Shown: positions 10,103 to 22,261, counted from the stretch's first letter. The stretch is 64,000 nt of DNA from Megaleporinus macrocephalus (GCA_021613375.1 CM038725.1:11674589-11738588), one strand, 5' to 3'. Numbers and translations are program-made. The notes: generated from the letters alone by a model not told the origin.

Positions 10103-10912
10103 ATAGTATGTATTAGAAACAATATGCCTTAGTCTAAGCCCACAGTTTAAGGGGTAAAGGTTTGGCTAGTCTGTGAGGACCTGGAGAGTTGATTCAGGCT
10201 GTATTTCATCATTATGTGATGAAATGCTGATAAAACCAGCAAAGCGCTTGCAAATGAAAATACAGTTTCTTACTCAGCTGTGCTGATGAAATCCCTTTTT
10301 CGGCCATTGGATGAGCCTCCCTGAAAGACTGGATAATATGGCTAAGTATTTGTTCTTTATGCCTACGTTCCTTGCATTTATATTAAGCCTTGTGTTTAAT
10401 GTTCCAAATGAAAGTCATCAAGGCGCGCTCACTGGCAGTAAACTAATTTACACTTCAGTTCGTTCCCCCAAATGAATCTCAGGATTGTCAGAGCGTAACT
10501 TTACAAATAGAGAAAGTGTGATAAGCATGATTCTATAAAGAGCCTGGGACAATATCGCTTGTTGACCGCACGGATAATTATCTATTATATCTAAGCATCA
10601 CAGCAACTGGAGCTTTTCTGTCTCGAATCAGAGCCGGAGGAGCAGATGTGAGCTGTCTTTGTTTCTTTTGTGCTAGCACTGCTTCATTTGTGCGGCGTTA
10701 AAAATGTTGAGATGTGCCGGGATGGAGGGATAAGTCACTTAGCCACCTGGCTTTGTGAGTGAGGAGGAAAGGAAGAAGATGTTGTTTTCAAGGTCACTGT
10801 GTTTCTGATGTATCAATGCGGTTGGTTCAGTGTGACTCTTGAGAAAACAGTCTAATTGAGAAGCAAACACTCAGGGCTGCCTCACTCCCGCCAGCTCTAC
10901 CCATAAGAAATA
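10103..10912. other. Repeat-poor DNA, possible conserved non-coding region
   Basis: Balanced composition without visible repeats between two hAT elements. No open frame of note. Conservation cannot be judged from one sequence. Confidence 0.35.
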
Positions 10913-10920
10913 ATGGTAAC

Positions 10921-11844
10921 CAGGGCTGGACTGGTAATCTGGCATAGCGGGCATTTGCCCGGTGGGCTGACAGTCCTCAGGGACCGATGCTGTTGGAATT
11001 TTTTTCATCCCTTTTTTTTTAAGAGACCGGCCCACAATTTAGACGGGGCAGCCCATTGGCCTACCTTCAATATAGACAGTGGACTGAACCAATCAGGATA
11101 TAGGACAAAAGCGACCCCGCTCTTTCTTCTTTGAGGTGATGGAGGTAACGTTAGCTCTATTACATGAGAATGATGAGTAATGGCAATTGATTAGTATCAG
11201 TATTTATTGGTATTTGCATACTTCCCAAAATCTGGCAGCCACGTACGGCACCTTCTTCTGATAAAATAGCAAACGCTCAAGGCTGAGAAGTTCTGGATGA
11301 GCAGCAAGTTTTCATTTTAGGCTACATCATAGCATTTTAGATATTTAGGCTAAAGGTGTGTTGAAAGGCTGCATAGTAGTTTGAATTAGTAGCCTCTATG
11401 CTGCGGTTCAACATGTTTTAAAATCACTTAAACAAGTGAAATAACAGATCTTAAAACTGATAAATGAAGTAAATGCTTTGCAATTTAAGTTTTACTAAAG
11501 TAAGTGTATAAAAGTATTATTAGCAGAAGGTATGCCCACATTGAATAAGAGTAAGACAGTGTCAAATGCTGATGTGTTGCATGAGTTCACAAAGCAGCCC
11601 TGTCTGTTTTTAGCCTGATCCAAATGCATGTTATAGCTTTTTAAAGGAGGGAGCACCTTTTATCCCCAATAATTAGAATTGAGCTTTTTTTTATATGATT
11701 CTGTTATTATTTGATAATTATTATATGATAATAGTAAAATACATTCCTTCACGGAAATTACTGGTCGGCTGTGCTCCGCTAATTATGACGGGCTGGTCTA
11801 AGCCAAAAATGCCAGGGCCAATTTTTTGTCCCAGTCCATCCCTG
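10921..11844. mobile_element. hAT-type element with 8-bp target duplication
   Basis: Starts CAGGGCTGGACTGG, and the reverse complement of the end is CAGGGATGGACTGG. The flanks are ATGGTAAC (10913-10920) and ACGGTAAC (11845-11852), an 8-bp duplication with one mismatch. Subterminal blocks AGACCGGCCCA (left) and AGACCAGCCCG (right, reversed) are also paired. It is 924 bp with no transposase, so non-autonomous. An inverted CCAAT sequence (CCAATCAGGATATAGG) near 11088 may be a promoter remnant. Confidence 0.85.
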
Positions 11845-12095
11845 ACGGTAACGCTTCCTATGAATCCAGTATTTGTAATACTTTATAAATACATTAATTA
11901 TTCACAGATATTATATGAAACTACATTCCCTGATAATACCAGTCATGAATGTTTTTACTGGTTCTTAAGTAGTAATAATGATATACACTTTATAAAGCAA
12001 ACGTGTACGACTTCATAGCAGATTATAACCTGTTGCAATGCATGACCGTATTCTTGTTTGCAGCGCTTCAATGAGAGGATATTATAATGTATTAT

Positions 12096-12379
12096 GGCAC
12101 GGTGGTGTAGTGGTTAGCACCGTCACTTCACAGCAAGATGATTCGGGTTGCATGTTGTCCCCGTGCTTGAGTGGGCTTCCTCCGGGTACTCTGGTTTCCT
12201 CCCACAGTCCAAACACATGCATGGTAGATTGATAGCTCACTCTAAATTTCTTGTGTCCATGGTGTACCCTGCCTTTGTCCAATGATGCTGGGATTGGCTC
12301 CAGCAAACCCTGCCTACCCCCTCAGCCCCCCATCACCCCAACTAGCGGGATAAAGTGGAAGATAATAGATGGATGGATG
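12096..12379 (+). mobile_element. DANA-type SINE with internal deletion
   Basis: The head GGCACGGTGGTGTAGTGGTT is intact. The sequence jumps from GATTCGGGTTGCATGTTG to CCCCGTGCTTGAGTGGG, so the box-B-proximal part is lost. The body, the GCTGGGATTGGCTCCAGC block and the GATGGATGGATGA tail remain. Confidence 0.88.
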
Positions 12380-13730
12380 AAACCTACAGTCAAATTCTCC
12401 TGCTTTATAGGTGTTATGCATTTAATTCTAACTACTTGTAATCAAATATGCCAGGCATTATAGGTATTACACATGCTCAATATGCCTTATAGAGGCATTT
12501 TGGTACCATTGTGAATACAGAATTCGTAAGATTCCTGAGCTTCATGTGAATATCTAAGATAGGGAAGCTTGTTGGGGCGCATGAGGCCTTCTAGGCATTT
12601 GTAATTATTTTTTTGAGTAAGGTTGCCACACTCAGGAGAATAGGAGTTTTGACTTGACCTGAAATTACTGGCTTAATTTAGACTGACATCGGGCCTCTTT
12701 CAGTTTGGGGGATTTCCAAGCTCTTGGCCTGCTCCAATAGCTGACGGGAGCTGAGGAAAGATGGTGGCCAGAAGGTTAATAAGTGGATGACCATGCGTGT
12801 TTACCATACTCGTATCCTTTGGGACCTTCTGACGAGGAACTATTCCACGGTCCCACAAAAATTTCACCGAGCTGCACTCCTACACAGCGTAATGACTTCC
12901 CCACAGAGTGAGATTTAAAGCCACGGACATTATGTTTTACTCCCCTGCTCTTAAAATGAACTGTATAGAAGATTTGAGCCCAGATAAACAACCAATGCCT
13001 TTTCAGTTCTATTTTCAAAGCCCGCTCAGGATCCGAATAGAAAAAGGAAGACTTGTTTTAATTTAGCTGCGTGTTTATTTTAAGAGGAGAAAATAGGGAT
13101 CCAGCTTATAGAGAGAACTTCTAAACTCGTCCGAAGTCAACGTGCAAGGCCAAAGAGTCATTATTCTGCCTCCATGCCAAAAATTAGTCTCCTTCTTTGC
13201 CATTTAACTGACTAATGCAGAACAATTATGTGGTGATGATGTGGTGATTACTTTTAAAAACACACGTCTTAAAACTGTACATAAACCAGGATTTGCACAA
13301 ATAATTACAGCCCTGGCCCGGCTAGGAAAAAATAACAGCCATCGAAAAGTTATTCCTGTCATTAACAAGTCTGAAAACACTCGCGCGTTTAACGGCAGAC
13401 CTGTTCATCGCTGTGGTTTGGCTTGTACCGTCCTGATAAAGTAATGCACCACGAGTGTGCAGCAGCTGTGAATTTCTCATATCTACCACATTACACATGC
13501 ACATGCTCGTTTTTATACAGTGTCAGGACATCGAGTCATGCATATTTATGTTGTTGCCATAAAATGTTGTATTTGCAAAGATAAGGAGATACAACTATCT
13601 TAGCTGTGAATGGAAGTTCATAGATCAGGATTTTCGTTACAGATATGAGCATTTCTATCAGTATTTAACACATGACTAATAAACACATTTAAAGGGTCAC
13701 TGGCAATAAAATTGAGATTACATCAACAAT
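12380..13730. other. Repeat-poor unrecognised DNA
   Basis: No transposon, exon or RNA gene recognised. Short open frames only. Confidence 0.4.
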
Positions 13731-13732
13731 AT

Positions 13733-14028
13733 ATATATACAGCATGTATGATTGGTCAGAAAAGTTTGACACACCTGTTCAAATTACATGTTTTATTGAT
13801 TATTTAAGTGATTATAAGTAAACATTCTCTACATTCTCTTCAATGTGTGCGTTTCTAGATATTTTAGATCATAATGTTTATTTAATTTTATTCTATTTGC
13901 ATGTTTTAAAAAAGTTAAGCATAAATATGATGAAGCAACCAGAGAAATGCGCCATAACTTTGAACCGGCAATATGTTAAAACAAGCAATAATACATGTGC
14001 AAAGGTCTCATATGTCTCTTTATCTCAG

Positions 14029-14032
<4 letters not shown>
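13733..14032 (+). mobile_element. Possible Tc1/mariner-like end fragment
   Basis: TATATATACAGCATGTATGA is followed by AAAAGTTTGACACACCTGTT, resembling the TA-flanked ends of fish Tc1 elements (AAAGTTTG-ACACACC). No matching right end; the segment stops at an (AT)n array. Confidence 0.35.

Positions 14033-14097
<65 letters not shown>
14033..14097. repeat. (AT)n microsatellite
   Basis: About 32 TA units. A short AT-rich palindromic patch (TAGTATATATACTA) follows near 14194. Confidence 0.98.
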
Positions 14098-14100
<3 letters not shown>

Positions 14101-14593
14101 CTTATATACAATGACTATGTTATATGGTAGTAACAATAAACAATATAACAATGATATGTTACATGCTGTATTACCATACTAGACTATATATATAGTATAT
14201 ATACTACTATATCATATATAATACTACCTTGTATGTCTTTATCTCAGGTTTTCCTTGATATTGATATTCATTGATATTTTGGTCCTGTAATACATGAAAA
14301 CAAGCACAGACACGCATCCGCATACACATCCGCATATGTCCAGTTCTCATTCGAATCATTCTCTGCATAGTGTTCTCCTGGCATCCCTCAAAATCCAGTG
14401 TAAACTCGTTGATAAATAGTTGGCAATTTGTCACAATGTGGTGCGGAGCTGATATGCAGAAAGTCCCTGCCGTGGCCTCCCACTGTGCCCCTCTGCAGCT
14501 CTCAGGGTTCATGGGAATGACCAATGGGAAGCAGTCCTGAACCACTTCCCACAGCCAAGAGACAGCTGTAATCCTTAACCCCCCCACCATGCA

Positions 14594-14595
<2 letters not shown>

Positions 14596-14627
<32 letters not shown>
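14596..14627. repeat. (CA)n microsatellite
   Basis: Sixteen CA units, then a decayed CACATA extension. Confidence 0.97.
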
Positions 14628-14632
<5 letters not shown>

Positions 14633-14844
14633 ACATACACATACAAAAACACTAACACTAACTTAGTGATAAATATGTATATACGCACTGAAAGACTTCA
14701 GCATTTAAATCATTTCCCCAACCGCATCCTTTGCATTAACACCTGAAAGTAGGTGTTTTCTGTATTGACACTTGAGTCGCTGTCCTAAGAAAACAGATAC
14801 GTTGAAATGATGTGATTCAAATGTATGATTGATTTCGACCAGGG

Positions 14845-15050
14845 TTTCCTCTGTGGTGTTCTAGCTGCCTCCCCCAGCCCAAAGACATGCAGTCAAGTGA
14901 GTGTGATATGCTAAATAATGCTAAACGTCTATGTTTGTGTCTGTCCTGTGATGGATTGGTGGCATGTTCAGGGTGTTTCCTGCCTTCTGCCCAATGAGCA
15001 CTGGGATAGGCTAGAGCACCCCCAGCAACACAAGAGGATAAGCAGTTGAT
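14845..15050 (+). mobile_element. Old DANA-type SINE, 5'-truncated
   Basis: Diverged body blocks in the SINE order: GCCTCCCCCAGCCCAAAGAC-ATGCAGT, GTGATGGATTGGTGGCATGT, GCCCAATGAGCACTGGGATA-GGCTAGAGC, and AGGATAAGCAGTTGATG. The head is missing and there are many substitutions. Confidence 0.65.
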
Positions 15051-15084
15051 GCCTATTATACATTACATGCCTTATTTTTCAGTT

Positions 15085-15702
15085 GCTGACTGTTTTTTGT
15101 AGATTGCTTACAAAAACCTCTGCTCGGAGACAAATCTGCGATCACTCAGCGCTTGCTCAGTTGTGTATCGCAGACGCCCTGAAAACATCTAGCATGTTTA
15201 ATATCTAGGCCAGTCGGCGACTGAATCAACAGCAGCGTCTAGTTACAGCCAATGGGATCACATAGAGAGAGAACAGCGCCACCGTTCACACAATCTCTCT
15301 TTGGCTGCGACGAGGAGTACACAAACAGTAAACAATGGCTGCAAGAGCCGTTACCCATCTTCTCATCCATAGTCAATCCTTTTTCTTCTTTCTTCTGTCA
15401 CTGCAAATCAGCGAAGTAACAACTTGTATTGCTTGTCTGTTTTGGAAATAGCGCATGTTCTATGTGGTATCAGTAGTTCTCACATGTGTTTAGTTCTCAT
15501 GAGAGTTTAGTTCCTGTGTGTTCTCGTGACAAAAACTTGTTTTTGGACAGCAGCTAGAGAAGTGGGTGGTTCCCCAGGGTGAAAGTTGTGACCGTGTCAC
15601 AACAACTGAAAGACTCACCATTACAGCACAACCAGTCATATAGTGTGAACGGCACAAAGTAACTGATGACTCAAACAGTCATGTAGTGTGAACCAGGCAT
15701 TA
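15085..15702 (-). mobile_element. DNA-transposon end fragment with subterminal repeats
   Basis: On the minus strand the end reads GCCTGGTTCACACTACATGA-CTG, and about 45 bases inside it recurs as CGTTCACACTATATGACTGG. Repeated subterminal motifs of this kind are typical of several fish cut-and-paste elements (Harbinger- or hAT-like; the superfamily is not resolved). The other end is not found, so it is probably truncated. Confidence 0.4.
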
Positions 15703-16099
15703 AATGGTGAATTAATCTAGTATATGTAAAAACCTAACTTACAGGTTTGTCTCATTTACTCACTCTCTGTATTGATTGCCACCATCATTCTTGATTTAGC
15801 TTAATGAAGTGAAATCAGGTATTAGATGATAACTGCAAATAATACTGCTATAAGGAAAAGCTTGGAAAAGGTTAAATACACTCTTACTCTTATTCTGTTA
15901 ATACTATATTTTATGGTACAACAATAAAAAAGACTAACAAGCAATTTTCACTAGCAATTACACTATATTTTTATTTAAATAACTACTGTTTTTGGTTGAA
16001 TTGATTGTTCTCACATGAAAGTTGCACTTTATGGCTGCTACTTGCACTTAAAAGCACATGTAACTTCTATTTTTAATAAAAAAAAAGTATTTAAATAAA

Positions 16100-16295
16100 A
16101 ATACTTTATTTTATTTACTTCAACTTCAATATATTTTGTATATTTATTTTTAATTTTTTATTTCTTTATGTTTTCTTTATCTATTGGTAAATGGAGGAAC
16201 AGCAAAGTAAGAATTTCATTGTACAGTGTAACAGTCTGTTTCTGCTATGCATATGACAATAAAACTCTTGAATCTTGAATCTTAAATCTTGAATG
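16100..16295 (+). mobile_element. LINE 3' tail fragment
   Basis: Contains AGCAAAGTAAGAATTTCATT-GTACA and GCTATGCATATGACAATAAA followed by a short TTGAATC-type tandem tail, the usual 3' terminus of L2-like fish non-LTR elements. No coding part remains. Confidence 0.55.
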
Positions 16296-16307
16296 AAGGA
16301 TTGTTTT

Positions 16308-16345
16308 AGGGGGTGCCAATAAAGCACCATTTACAATGTTTCTAT
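16308..16345. mobile_element. Family C MITE right-end scrap
   Basis: GTGCCAATAAAGCACCATTT-ACAATG is very close to the right end of the copy at 4962-5513. Confidence 0.4.
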
Positions 16346-16929
16346 TTGTTCCATTTGTCAGGAAATAGCTTACACTAAATTAAAGGGCTAGATGTCGCCT
16401 TTAGAAACAATAAGAAACAGAAAGAAATAGAAAGAAATAAGAACCTAAAAAATTGGTCTTCTTTTGAGTGGTTCCATTGACTAACTACTGACTCCCACAC
16501 TATAGCTGAGTAATGCAATAACAAGACTGAAACAATAACCCCTGTAGCCTGAAACCAATCATACTCTCTTAAACGCTCCAAACAAATACTAATAATAATG
16601 ATTATAGTATTAATGATGCCTCATTTGTGCATTTGAAAAGCCTCCTAACCTCTCATGTACCAAATTGTCCGGTTCTTCTATCAACTGGTCCTCACAAAGG
16701 GCTGAAAACAAATGCATGAATGCAATACCATGCAAGCTGTGATAGGGTTGCAAAATTTATGGTGCTTCCGTTGCAGTGTCCTAGATTGGCTCAGTGCATT
16801 CATCACCTGAGCTTTCCAGAGGAAGCGCTGAGGCCACTCTAGTCATGTTCCCACTGCACCACCATGGCACTGATAAAACAAACACTACTGGACTGGCAAT
16901 GCTGGCTCAGGGGCCCTCTCTCTCTCCCC

Positions 16930-16932
<3 letters not shown>

Positions 16933-16977
<45 letters not shown>
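16933..16977. repeat. (TC)n microsatellite
   Basis: About 22 CT units with a C-rich lead-in from 16915. Confidence 0.97.
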
Positions 16978-16981
<4 letters not shown>

Positions 16982-17735
16982 TACACTGCTCTCGGAGGGG
17001 GTGTAATCCAGAGAATTGGGTTGCTGGCTTTAAAGAAAAGAGGGTCGAGGGTTGTATGAGTACTCGTGCCTCAGAGGACTGAAGCCCAAGCCAAGAGTGT
17101 TGAGAGGAAGTGGCTCCAACATTAATCTCATTAACTTCAGCACCGTCATCGCTTTGCGCCGCGCTGACTGTCTGCTCTGGCTTGTAGCACTCCACACAAA
17201 TAGCACCCAGTGCAATAAGTCATTTCAGCTTATGTAGTTCTTCATTATTGATAAATCGGAACATGTATCCAGCTATTTAACATGTTCACAGGGGTCTGTG
17301 AACGTGTTTCACAACAATAATGAATGATCTGTTGGTTAGTGGTCCGTATGGAATTTTTACATCCTCAAATTTGCCCACTGTAGCACTGAACATAGCACTT
17401 GTATGACCTTACATTGCGAATGTTAGCACTTCCCACCATTAACCTTCTGTTTTGTGGCTAATTATTGAGCACAGTCAAAAGTTGTAGAGCATCTTCTAGC
17501 CCTGCCAAAGTTAATAGTAAATAACACATTAATAACATAGCAATAAAGAATTAATAACCTTTTGTATGGGTGCAAACTAAGGACCAGCTCATTCAAAGGC
17601 AGCTTTAAAATGGCTTTTTAGGAAGACTGGTGTGTATAGGATGCCTGCAGATAAATCAGTGATCAAACACAAGATTGGAGATTCTTTGGACAGCATATAT
17701 ATGTACCTATATATATAAATGCTTGAACACTTAAA
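16978..17735. other. Unrecognised DNA
   Basis: Moderately GC-balanced at 16980-17230, AT-rich after that. No gene or repeat family recognised. Confidence 0.4.
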
Positions 17736-17865
17736 ATATATTATATTATATTATATTATATTATATTATATTATATTATATTATATTATATTATTTTACA
17801 TTATATTATATTATATTATATTATATTATATTATATTATATTATATTATATTATATTATATTATA
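17736..17865. repeat. (TTATA)n pentanucleotide array, ~25 units
   Basis: Nearly perfect, with one altered unit at about 17791-17800. It abuts the SINE directly. Confidence 0.97.
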
Positions 17866-18154
17866 AGCACTGTTACCTCACAGCAAGATGATCCGGGTTG
17901 GATTCCCGGTCCAGGCCGCTCTGTGTGGAGTTTGCATGTTCTCCCCATGCTTGAGTGGGTTTTTCTCCGGGTTCTCTGGTTTCCCCCACAGTCCAAACAC
18001 ATGCATGTTAGGTTGACCAGTCACTCTAAATTTCTGGTGCTTGAGTGTGTTGGCCATGTGATGGACTGGTGATGTCCATGATGCGCCTTGCCTTCACCCG
18101 ATGACGCTGGGATTGGCTCCAGCCCCCCGTGACCCCGACTAGCGGGATAAAGTG
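17866..18154 (+). mobile_element. DANA-type SINE, 5' end missing
   Basis: Starts inside the head (AGCACTGTTACCTCACAGCA), has box-B-like GGTTGGATTCCCGGTCC, the full body, and ends at GCGGGATAAAGTGG without the GGAT tail. The first ~15 bases of the head have been replaced by the TTATA array. Confidence 0.88.
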
Positions 18155-18977
18155 GTTATGACCCATTATGTACATTTACAAAGGATTTTGTTAAATATTA
18201 TTAAGAATTATAAAAAAACCTTAGAAACCTTCACCAATGCCTTTATAATGCTTTATAGATATACAAGGTACCTCAGGTCCTTAACAGCTCCAGCCCCCAT
18301 GTGCCTTCACCACTCAGAAGAACAAATCCACGTTAGTCTAAGAGGTGCTGTTTAAGCCGACGAGGAGCGAGAGGAGCTGTGATGCGGCCCAGTGTGAGTC
18401 AGTCACGCCTCAGAGAGCCAGAGCTGAGGCCTCCCCACTGAGAGGCAGGCGTGCATAATGAGAGGTGAGCGGAGAGGGCTACGGATCCGGCCGAGCTCCA
18501 CCAGCATGGCCCGGCCTCAGCTAATTGAGTGAACTCTGTCGGAGATAGAGAGTGACACTACAGCGCAGAACCCTGGGAGGTGGAGATCAAATGCCAGCGG
18601 GAAGTCATTTGGCGGTTGTAGTTATAAGACAAGGGAGGGTGGAAAGGGCACCTTGTGAACATGGTGAGCTTGTTATGATGTGTGATGACTTGCTGCTTTC
18701 TGGGGCTGATGTGGCTGTGTGATATATTTGCGTACGTGCAACGTGTGCCTTCCCTGAAATTTCAGCTATATCTGCCATTGCATTCGAGTGATGTCATTAA
18801 TAACACTTATGCTGGAATGTAATGTACCAGTCTTTAACCTTATTTAACTCTTACTACAGATCCATTGTGAACATTAGTAGATAGAACCAGATCTGTCCAT
18901 CCTTACACTGTGAGGAGATAGCTCCAACCATTGGGTCATTAGGGATGTGTAGCTGTCAAGAAGACATTACGGAGAAA
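18155..18977. other. Repeat-poor DNA, GC-rich at 18340-18620
   Basis: The stretch at 18350-18620 is clearly richer in GC than its surroundings and has no visible repeat. Candidate regulatory element only; no open frame of note. Confidence 0.35.
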
Positions 18978-19031
18978 ACATTTACATTTATGGAGTTTAG
19001 CATACGCTCATATCCATAGAGACTTACATAA
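18978..19031 (-). mobile_element. tRNA-SINE (second type) 3' fragment
   Basis: TTACATTTATGGAGTTTAGC-ATACGCTCATATCCATAGAG-ACTTACAT is a diverged reverse complement of the common teleost SINE tail (CTGGATAAGAGC...AAATGTAA). Confidence 0.55.
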
Positions 19032-20014
19032 GTGCTCAGTGTTCAGTCAGAGTATGTATCTCTATCTAGTACAAACAGGTTTAAGTCCAAACTACTCAAA
19101 CTCAAACACTGCCAAGGGCCAGTGCTGATACCTAGAAAGAAGACAAGTTAGATGCCCACAGAGGAGAGAATAAATACAAATCAAACAAAGGAACTGCTGG
19201 AGCTCTCAAGAACAATGGACTGCCCAACCCAGAGTCCATACCTTAAAATATTCTGAGGTTATTTAGATTACAAGCCAAAGAACATAAAACCCAATTCTAA
19301 TACCGTTTGCAGTGTGTCAGTGTGCTGTAATTGTCATTAGTACCAAAGTGAATTAATGCGTACTGGCTATATCTACATACGTATGTATAAATGTCACTAT
19401 TTTTAAACTACAATTAAGTACAAGCTATGAATGTTGTAGGAGATATTTCTGAGGAAATTACATTTAAGATAATCAAATTGTGTAAAGAAAAGAAAATAGA
19501 TGGAAAAAAACAGAAGCATCAAAAACTGGAGTTCAAAAAATAGATGACAAGATATAGAAAAAATTTTAAGATAACATAAGACCTGGTAGAGCACCAGGTG
19601 AAGGAGCAATTTGTAACATGATGCATTTGTGAAATAACAATACTCCAAACAACAGGGGGCATCATATCACCAGGAAGTTGTGGTGTCCACCCCTATCATA
19701 AGAAACAGGTTCAATTCTTAGCTTCATTTCTTACGCGCCGAGTTCAGAATCAAATATTTACTTCTATTCAACTTTTTGCTGCTGACCGTGGTTTCTTGAA
19801 GAGGGCAGGTAGCGGCGGTTACTTGCCCAGGGCTCTGGCCATCATTGTATTTAGTCTTCTTTTAATTGGCTACTTGTGCTAAAATAATCTAATAGCTACT
19901 TCTTCATCCTCTCATGTTGGACTGGTGGCAGAGTCATTTAATTATTTAATCTAATTAAAACGTTTTACCTCTTGATGTAATTACTAGACAGGATTGGACA
20001 AAGCTAGCTGTTTA
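19032..20014. other. Unrecognised AT-rich DNA
   Basis: Includes an 81-codon minus-strand open frame (19403-19648) rich in Phe/Leu/Tyr. It reflects A-rich plus-strand composition and shows no known domain. Confidence 0.4.
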
Positions 20015-20190
20015 ACATGGTGCCTAGTGGTTGGTGGGCTACACCGCTGCCCTTCATGCTGTAGACTAGGGATTGTTTCCCCTCATCTGGTCAACCACCC
20101 ATCATTATACCAATACGAGTCCTTGGGCAAGACTCCTAACACTACCTTGATCTGGATAAGAGCTTCTTCCAAATAGCATAAATGTAACAT
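20015..20190 (+). mobile_element. tRNA-derived SINE (second type)
   Basis: The head-like part CTAGTGGTTGGTGGGCTACA is followed by AGGGATTGTTTCCCC, GAGTCCTTGGGCAAGACTCC-TAACACTACC, and the tail CTGGATAAGAGCTTCTTCCA-AATAGCATAAATGTAA. This order is the standard one for a widespread teleost tRNA-derived SINE. Confidence 0.75.
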
Positions 20191-21365
20191 GATATCTCTC
20201 CAACATGATACGTAGGTATTGTTCTTTTAAAGGCTGGGAATTCAGTACATATAAAAAGGTGGTCTAAATTTTGGACAGTACTTGGATTAAATAAACTTTT
20301 CTTAAAAAAATGCAATGAAAAAGCATCAATTCCAGCCAATCATCTCCAAAGGCTGATGTTTTAATACACCGTTGCACATCAAAAGTACGCTTATCACCTG
20401 AAATTCCTTAACAAGCCCTAAACGTTTGAATGAAGCAGTGCTTTGTCTGCTCTTGGGTCAGTTCCACCCCTCTCTGGCGTGACCTCAATTTTGCCCACTG
20501 TTTTGGACGTGTTTGCCTCTAATAACATTTAGTTTGTCGGGGAGGAGGCGACGGAGCAAACATTCCAAAGAGCAGAGGACTTGATAATCTTGTCTTTTTG
20601 GGCCTCTAACAGCCAAGGAGGAGTGCAAGTTCTGCTCCTTTTCCTGCCATATTGTTCGGTTGAAAGGAGCTATAAGGTTGTACCACCTACACAGTCACAC
20701 AGTACATGCACACAAACACTGGGCGAGTACACACACTTGAATGTCTTCTCCAACAGCGATGTGGCATCAGACGTGGAAAGCTGTGAAGCTAGGTGAGTCA
20801 GACTCTGTGGTGGGTGGCATGAGGCTCTGGTGGGTGGATGAATGCACTGCCATCCCTGCGAAACATTGTGTCAGGTCGTAAGCTCCATAAGCAGATCAGA
20901 ACACCTCAGCTCTGATCGTTAACGTCTTTGCAACAGGTTTTTTTTTTTTTTTCTTTTTACGAATTAAAGCTATTAGCTGCCTCTGTATTAGTCTTAATTA
21001 TAGCAAATGAGGAGGCATCATCTGTGTAGAGCTACGGGAGCAGTCTTCAAAAAATGTTCTTCGCCAGTGCATCTTCACAACACAAGCAGCGTGATGGGAA
21101 GGAAGTACAGCAGTTTCAAGTGCCAGGACTTTTTAACCCTTGACTCTCAGAAAAGTTCAGAGTCTGTCGCCTGTCCCTGGCATGGAGCGTTCAAAGGTAC
21201 ATCTTCAGTATCTTTAGTTAGAGTATGTAACTGTACTGTGCTCTCTCACGGGTATGCAATTATTTAGTTGCACTGACTCCATACTCACTGACTCCAGACT
21301 CACTGACTCCATACTTACATTGTTTTTAAATATAGTCATAAAATATACCCTGAATGTAATGTACC
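20191..21365. other. Unrecognised DNA
   Basis: A T-homopolymer at 20939-20953 is the only notable repeat. No gene recognised. Confidence 0.4.
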
Positions 21366-21369
21366 TGTA

Positions 21370-21565
21370 AGAGTGCATTCACACCTACCTTGTGTGGTCC
21401 AGATGATTAGTTTTAAGGATTCAAGGATTCAAGGAGACTTAATTGTCATTCGCGACATATGTGGTACATGAGATGGAACGAAATTTAGTACCCAAGGTAC
21501 CAGTTTCCCCCAAAAACAAATCGTTTGGTTTGAACCTAAATAGCAGGTGTGAAAGCTGCCTCAGA
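21370..21565. mobile_element. Candidate TIR element containing a LINE tail scrap
   Basis: The left end GTGCATTCACACCTACCTTG and the reverse complement of the right end (GCAGCTTTCACACCTGCTAT) share TTCACACCT-C-T. Between them AAGGATTCAAGGATTCAAGG (minus-strand TTGAATC-type tail) and the AATTGTCATTCGCGACATAT block look like a reversed LINE 3' end. Confidence 0.35.
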
Positions 21566-21828
21566 CCATGGCCCAGACCAAAATACCAAAACTTTTTAAC
21601 AAAGTCTTTGGTTTGGACCTTGGTCTGGACTTGGTCTTGGTATGAAAATGCATGAAACTTATATAACATACACAACGTATAACAAATTATCTATGTGGGT
21701 ACATTTACCTTCACTCTCCTAGTGGACAGTTGCATTTCATAACTTATCGTTTACTTCAATGCAGAAATCAAGTTGCATTGACCCCAATACCCTGTTCTAA
21801 CAGCAGATTTTCTATTAAACTTTTCTAT

Positions 21829-22031
21829 TTCATTGCTGTCCAAAGAAAAACACAAATCTCCATTTTTTATGACAGCTGCAATTTACATTGTGTGAAGATT
21901 TCATGATGAATGGACCAATAGAAATGCTCCAAAATCACTTGGAAAAGATTCTGGTTTTATTACTTTACATTGAGAGTAAAGTCCTTCCTGTAAAGTTGGA
22001 TTTTGGAGACACTTTCTTTCTTTGGAGAGCT
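21829..22031 (+). mobile_element. Family M MITE
   Basis: Starts TTTCATTGCTGTCCAAAGAA and keeps the TTTACATTGTGTGAAGATTT, ATGATGAATGGACCAATAGA and TTTTGGAGACACTTTC blocks. A small deletion after CCATTTTTTAT removes part of the left interior. Confidence 0.8.
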
Positions 22032-22110
22032 ACAATTTAAAAAACATTGCTTACCTATACATTGTTCACAGTATTGATCAAGCTTTGGAAACTCATTTAT
22101 GCTTAACATT

Positions 22111-22222
22111 GTTAGGGTTGGGATTAGTACCAGTACTAGGGTTCCTTTTAGGATCAGGGTGAGGGTTAAGTTTTAAATAGAAGTTAAGGTTAGGGTTAGA
22201 TTTAGGGGCAGGGTTGGGGTTT
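22111..22222. repeat. Degenerate telomere-like TTAGGG-rich patch
   Basis: GTTAGGGTTGGGATTAG, TACTAGGGTT, CAGGGTGAGGGTTAAG, AGGTTAGGGTTAGATTTAGG and GCAGGGTTGGGGTTT occur within 110 bases. It is not a perfect (TTAGGG)n array. Confidence 0.6.
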
Positions 22223-22261
22223 GAAAAAATAAAATATAACTAAATATTAAACTCTGAAATA

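Noticed and set aside
14207..14632. 141-codon minus-strand frame ending in Cys-Val repeats
   Set aside because: The N-terminal part is the (CA)n repeat and the rest has no recognisable domain.
16839..17195. 118-codon minus-strand frame with an Arg-Glu run
   Set aside because: Driven by the (TC)n microsatellite.
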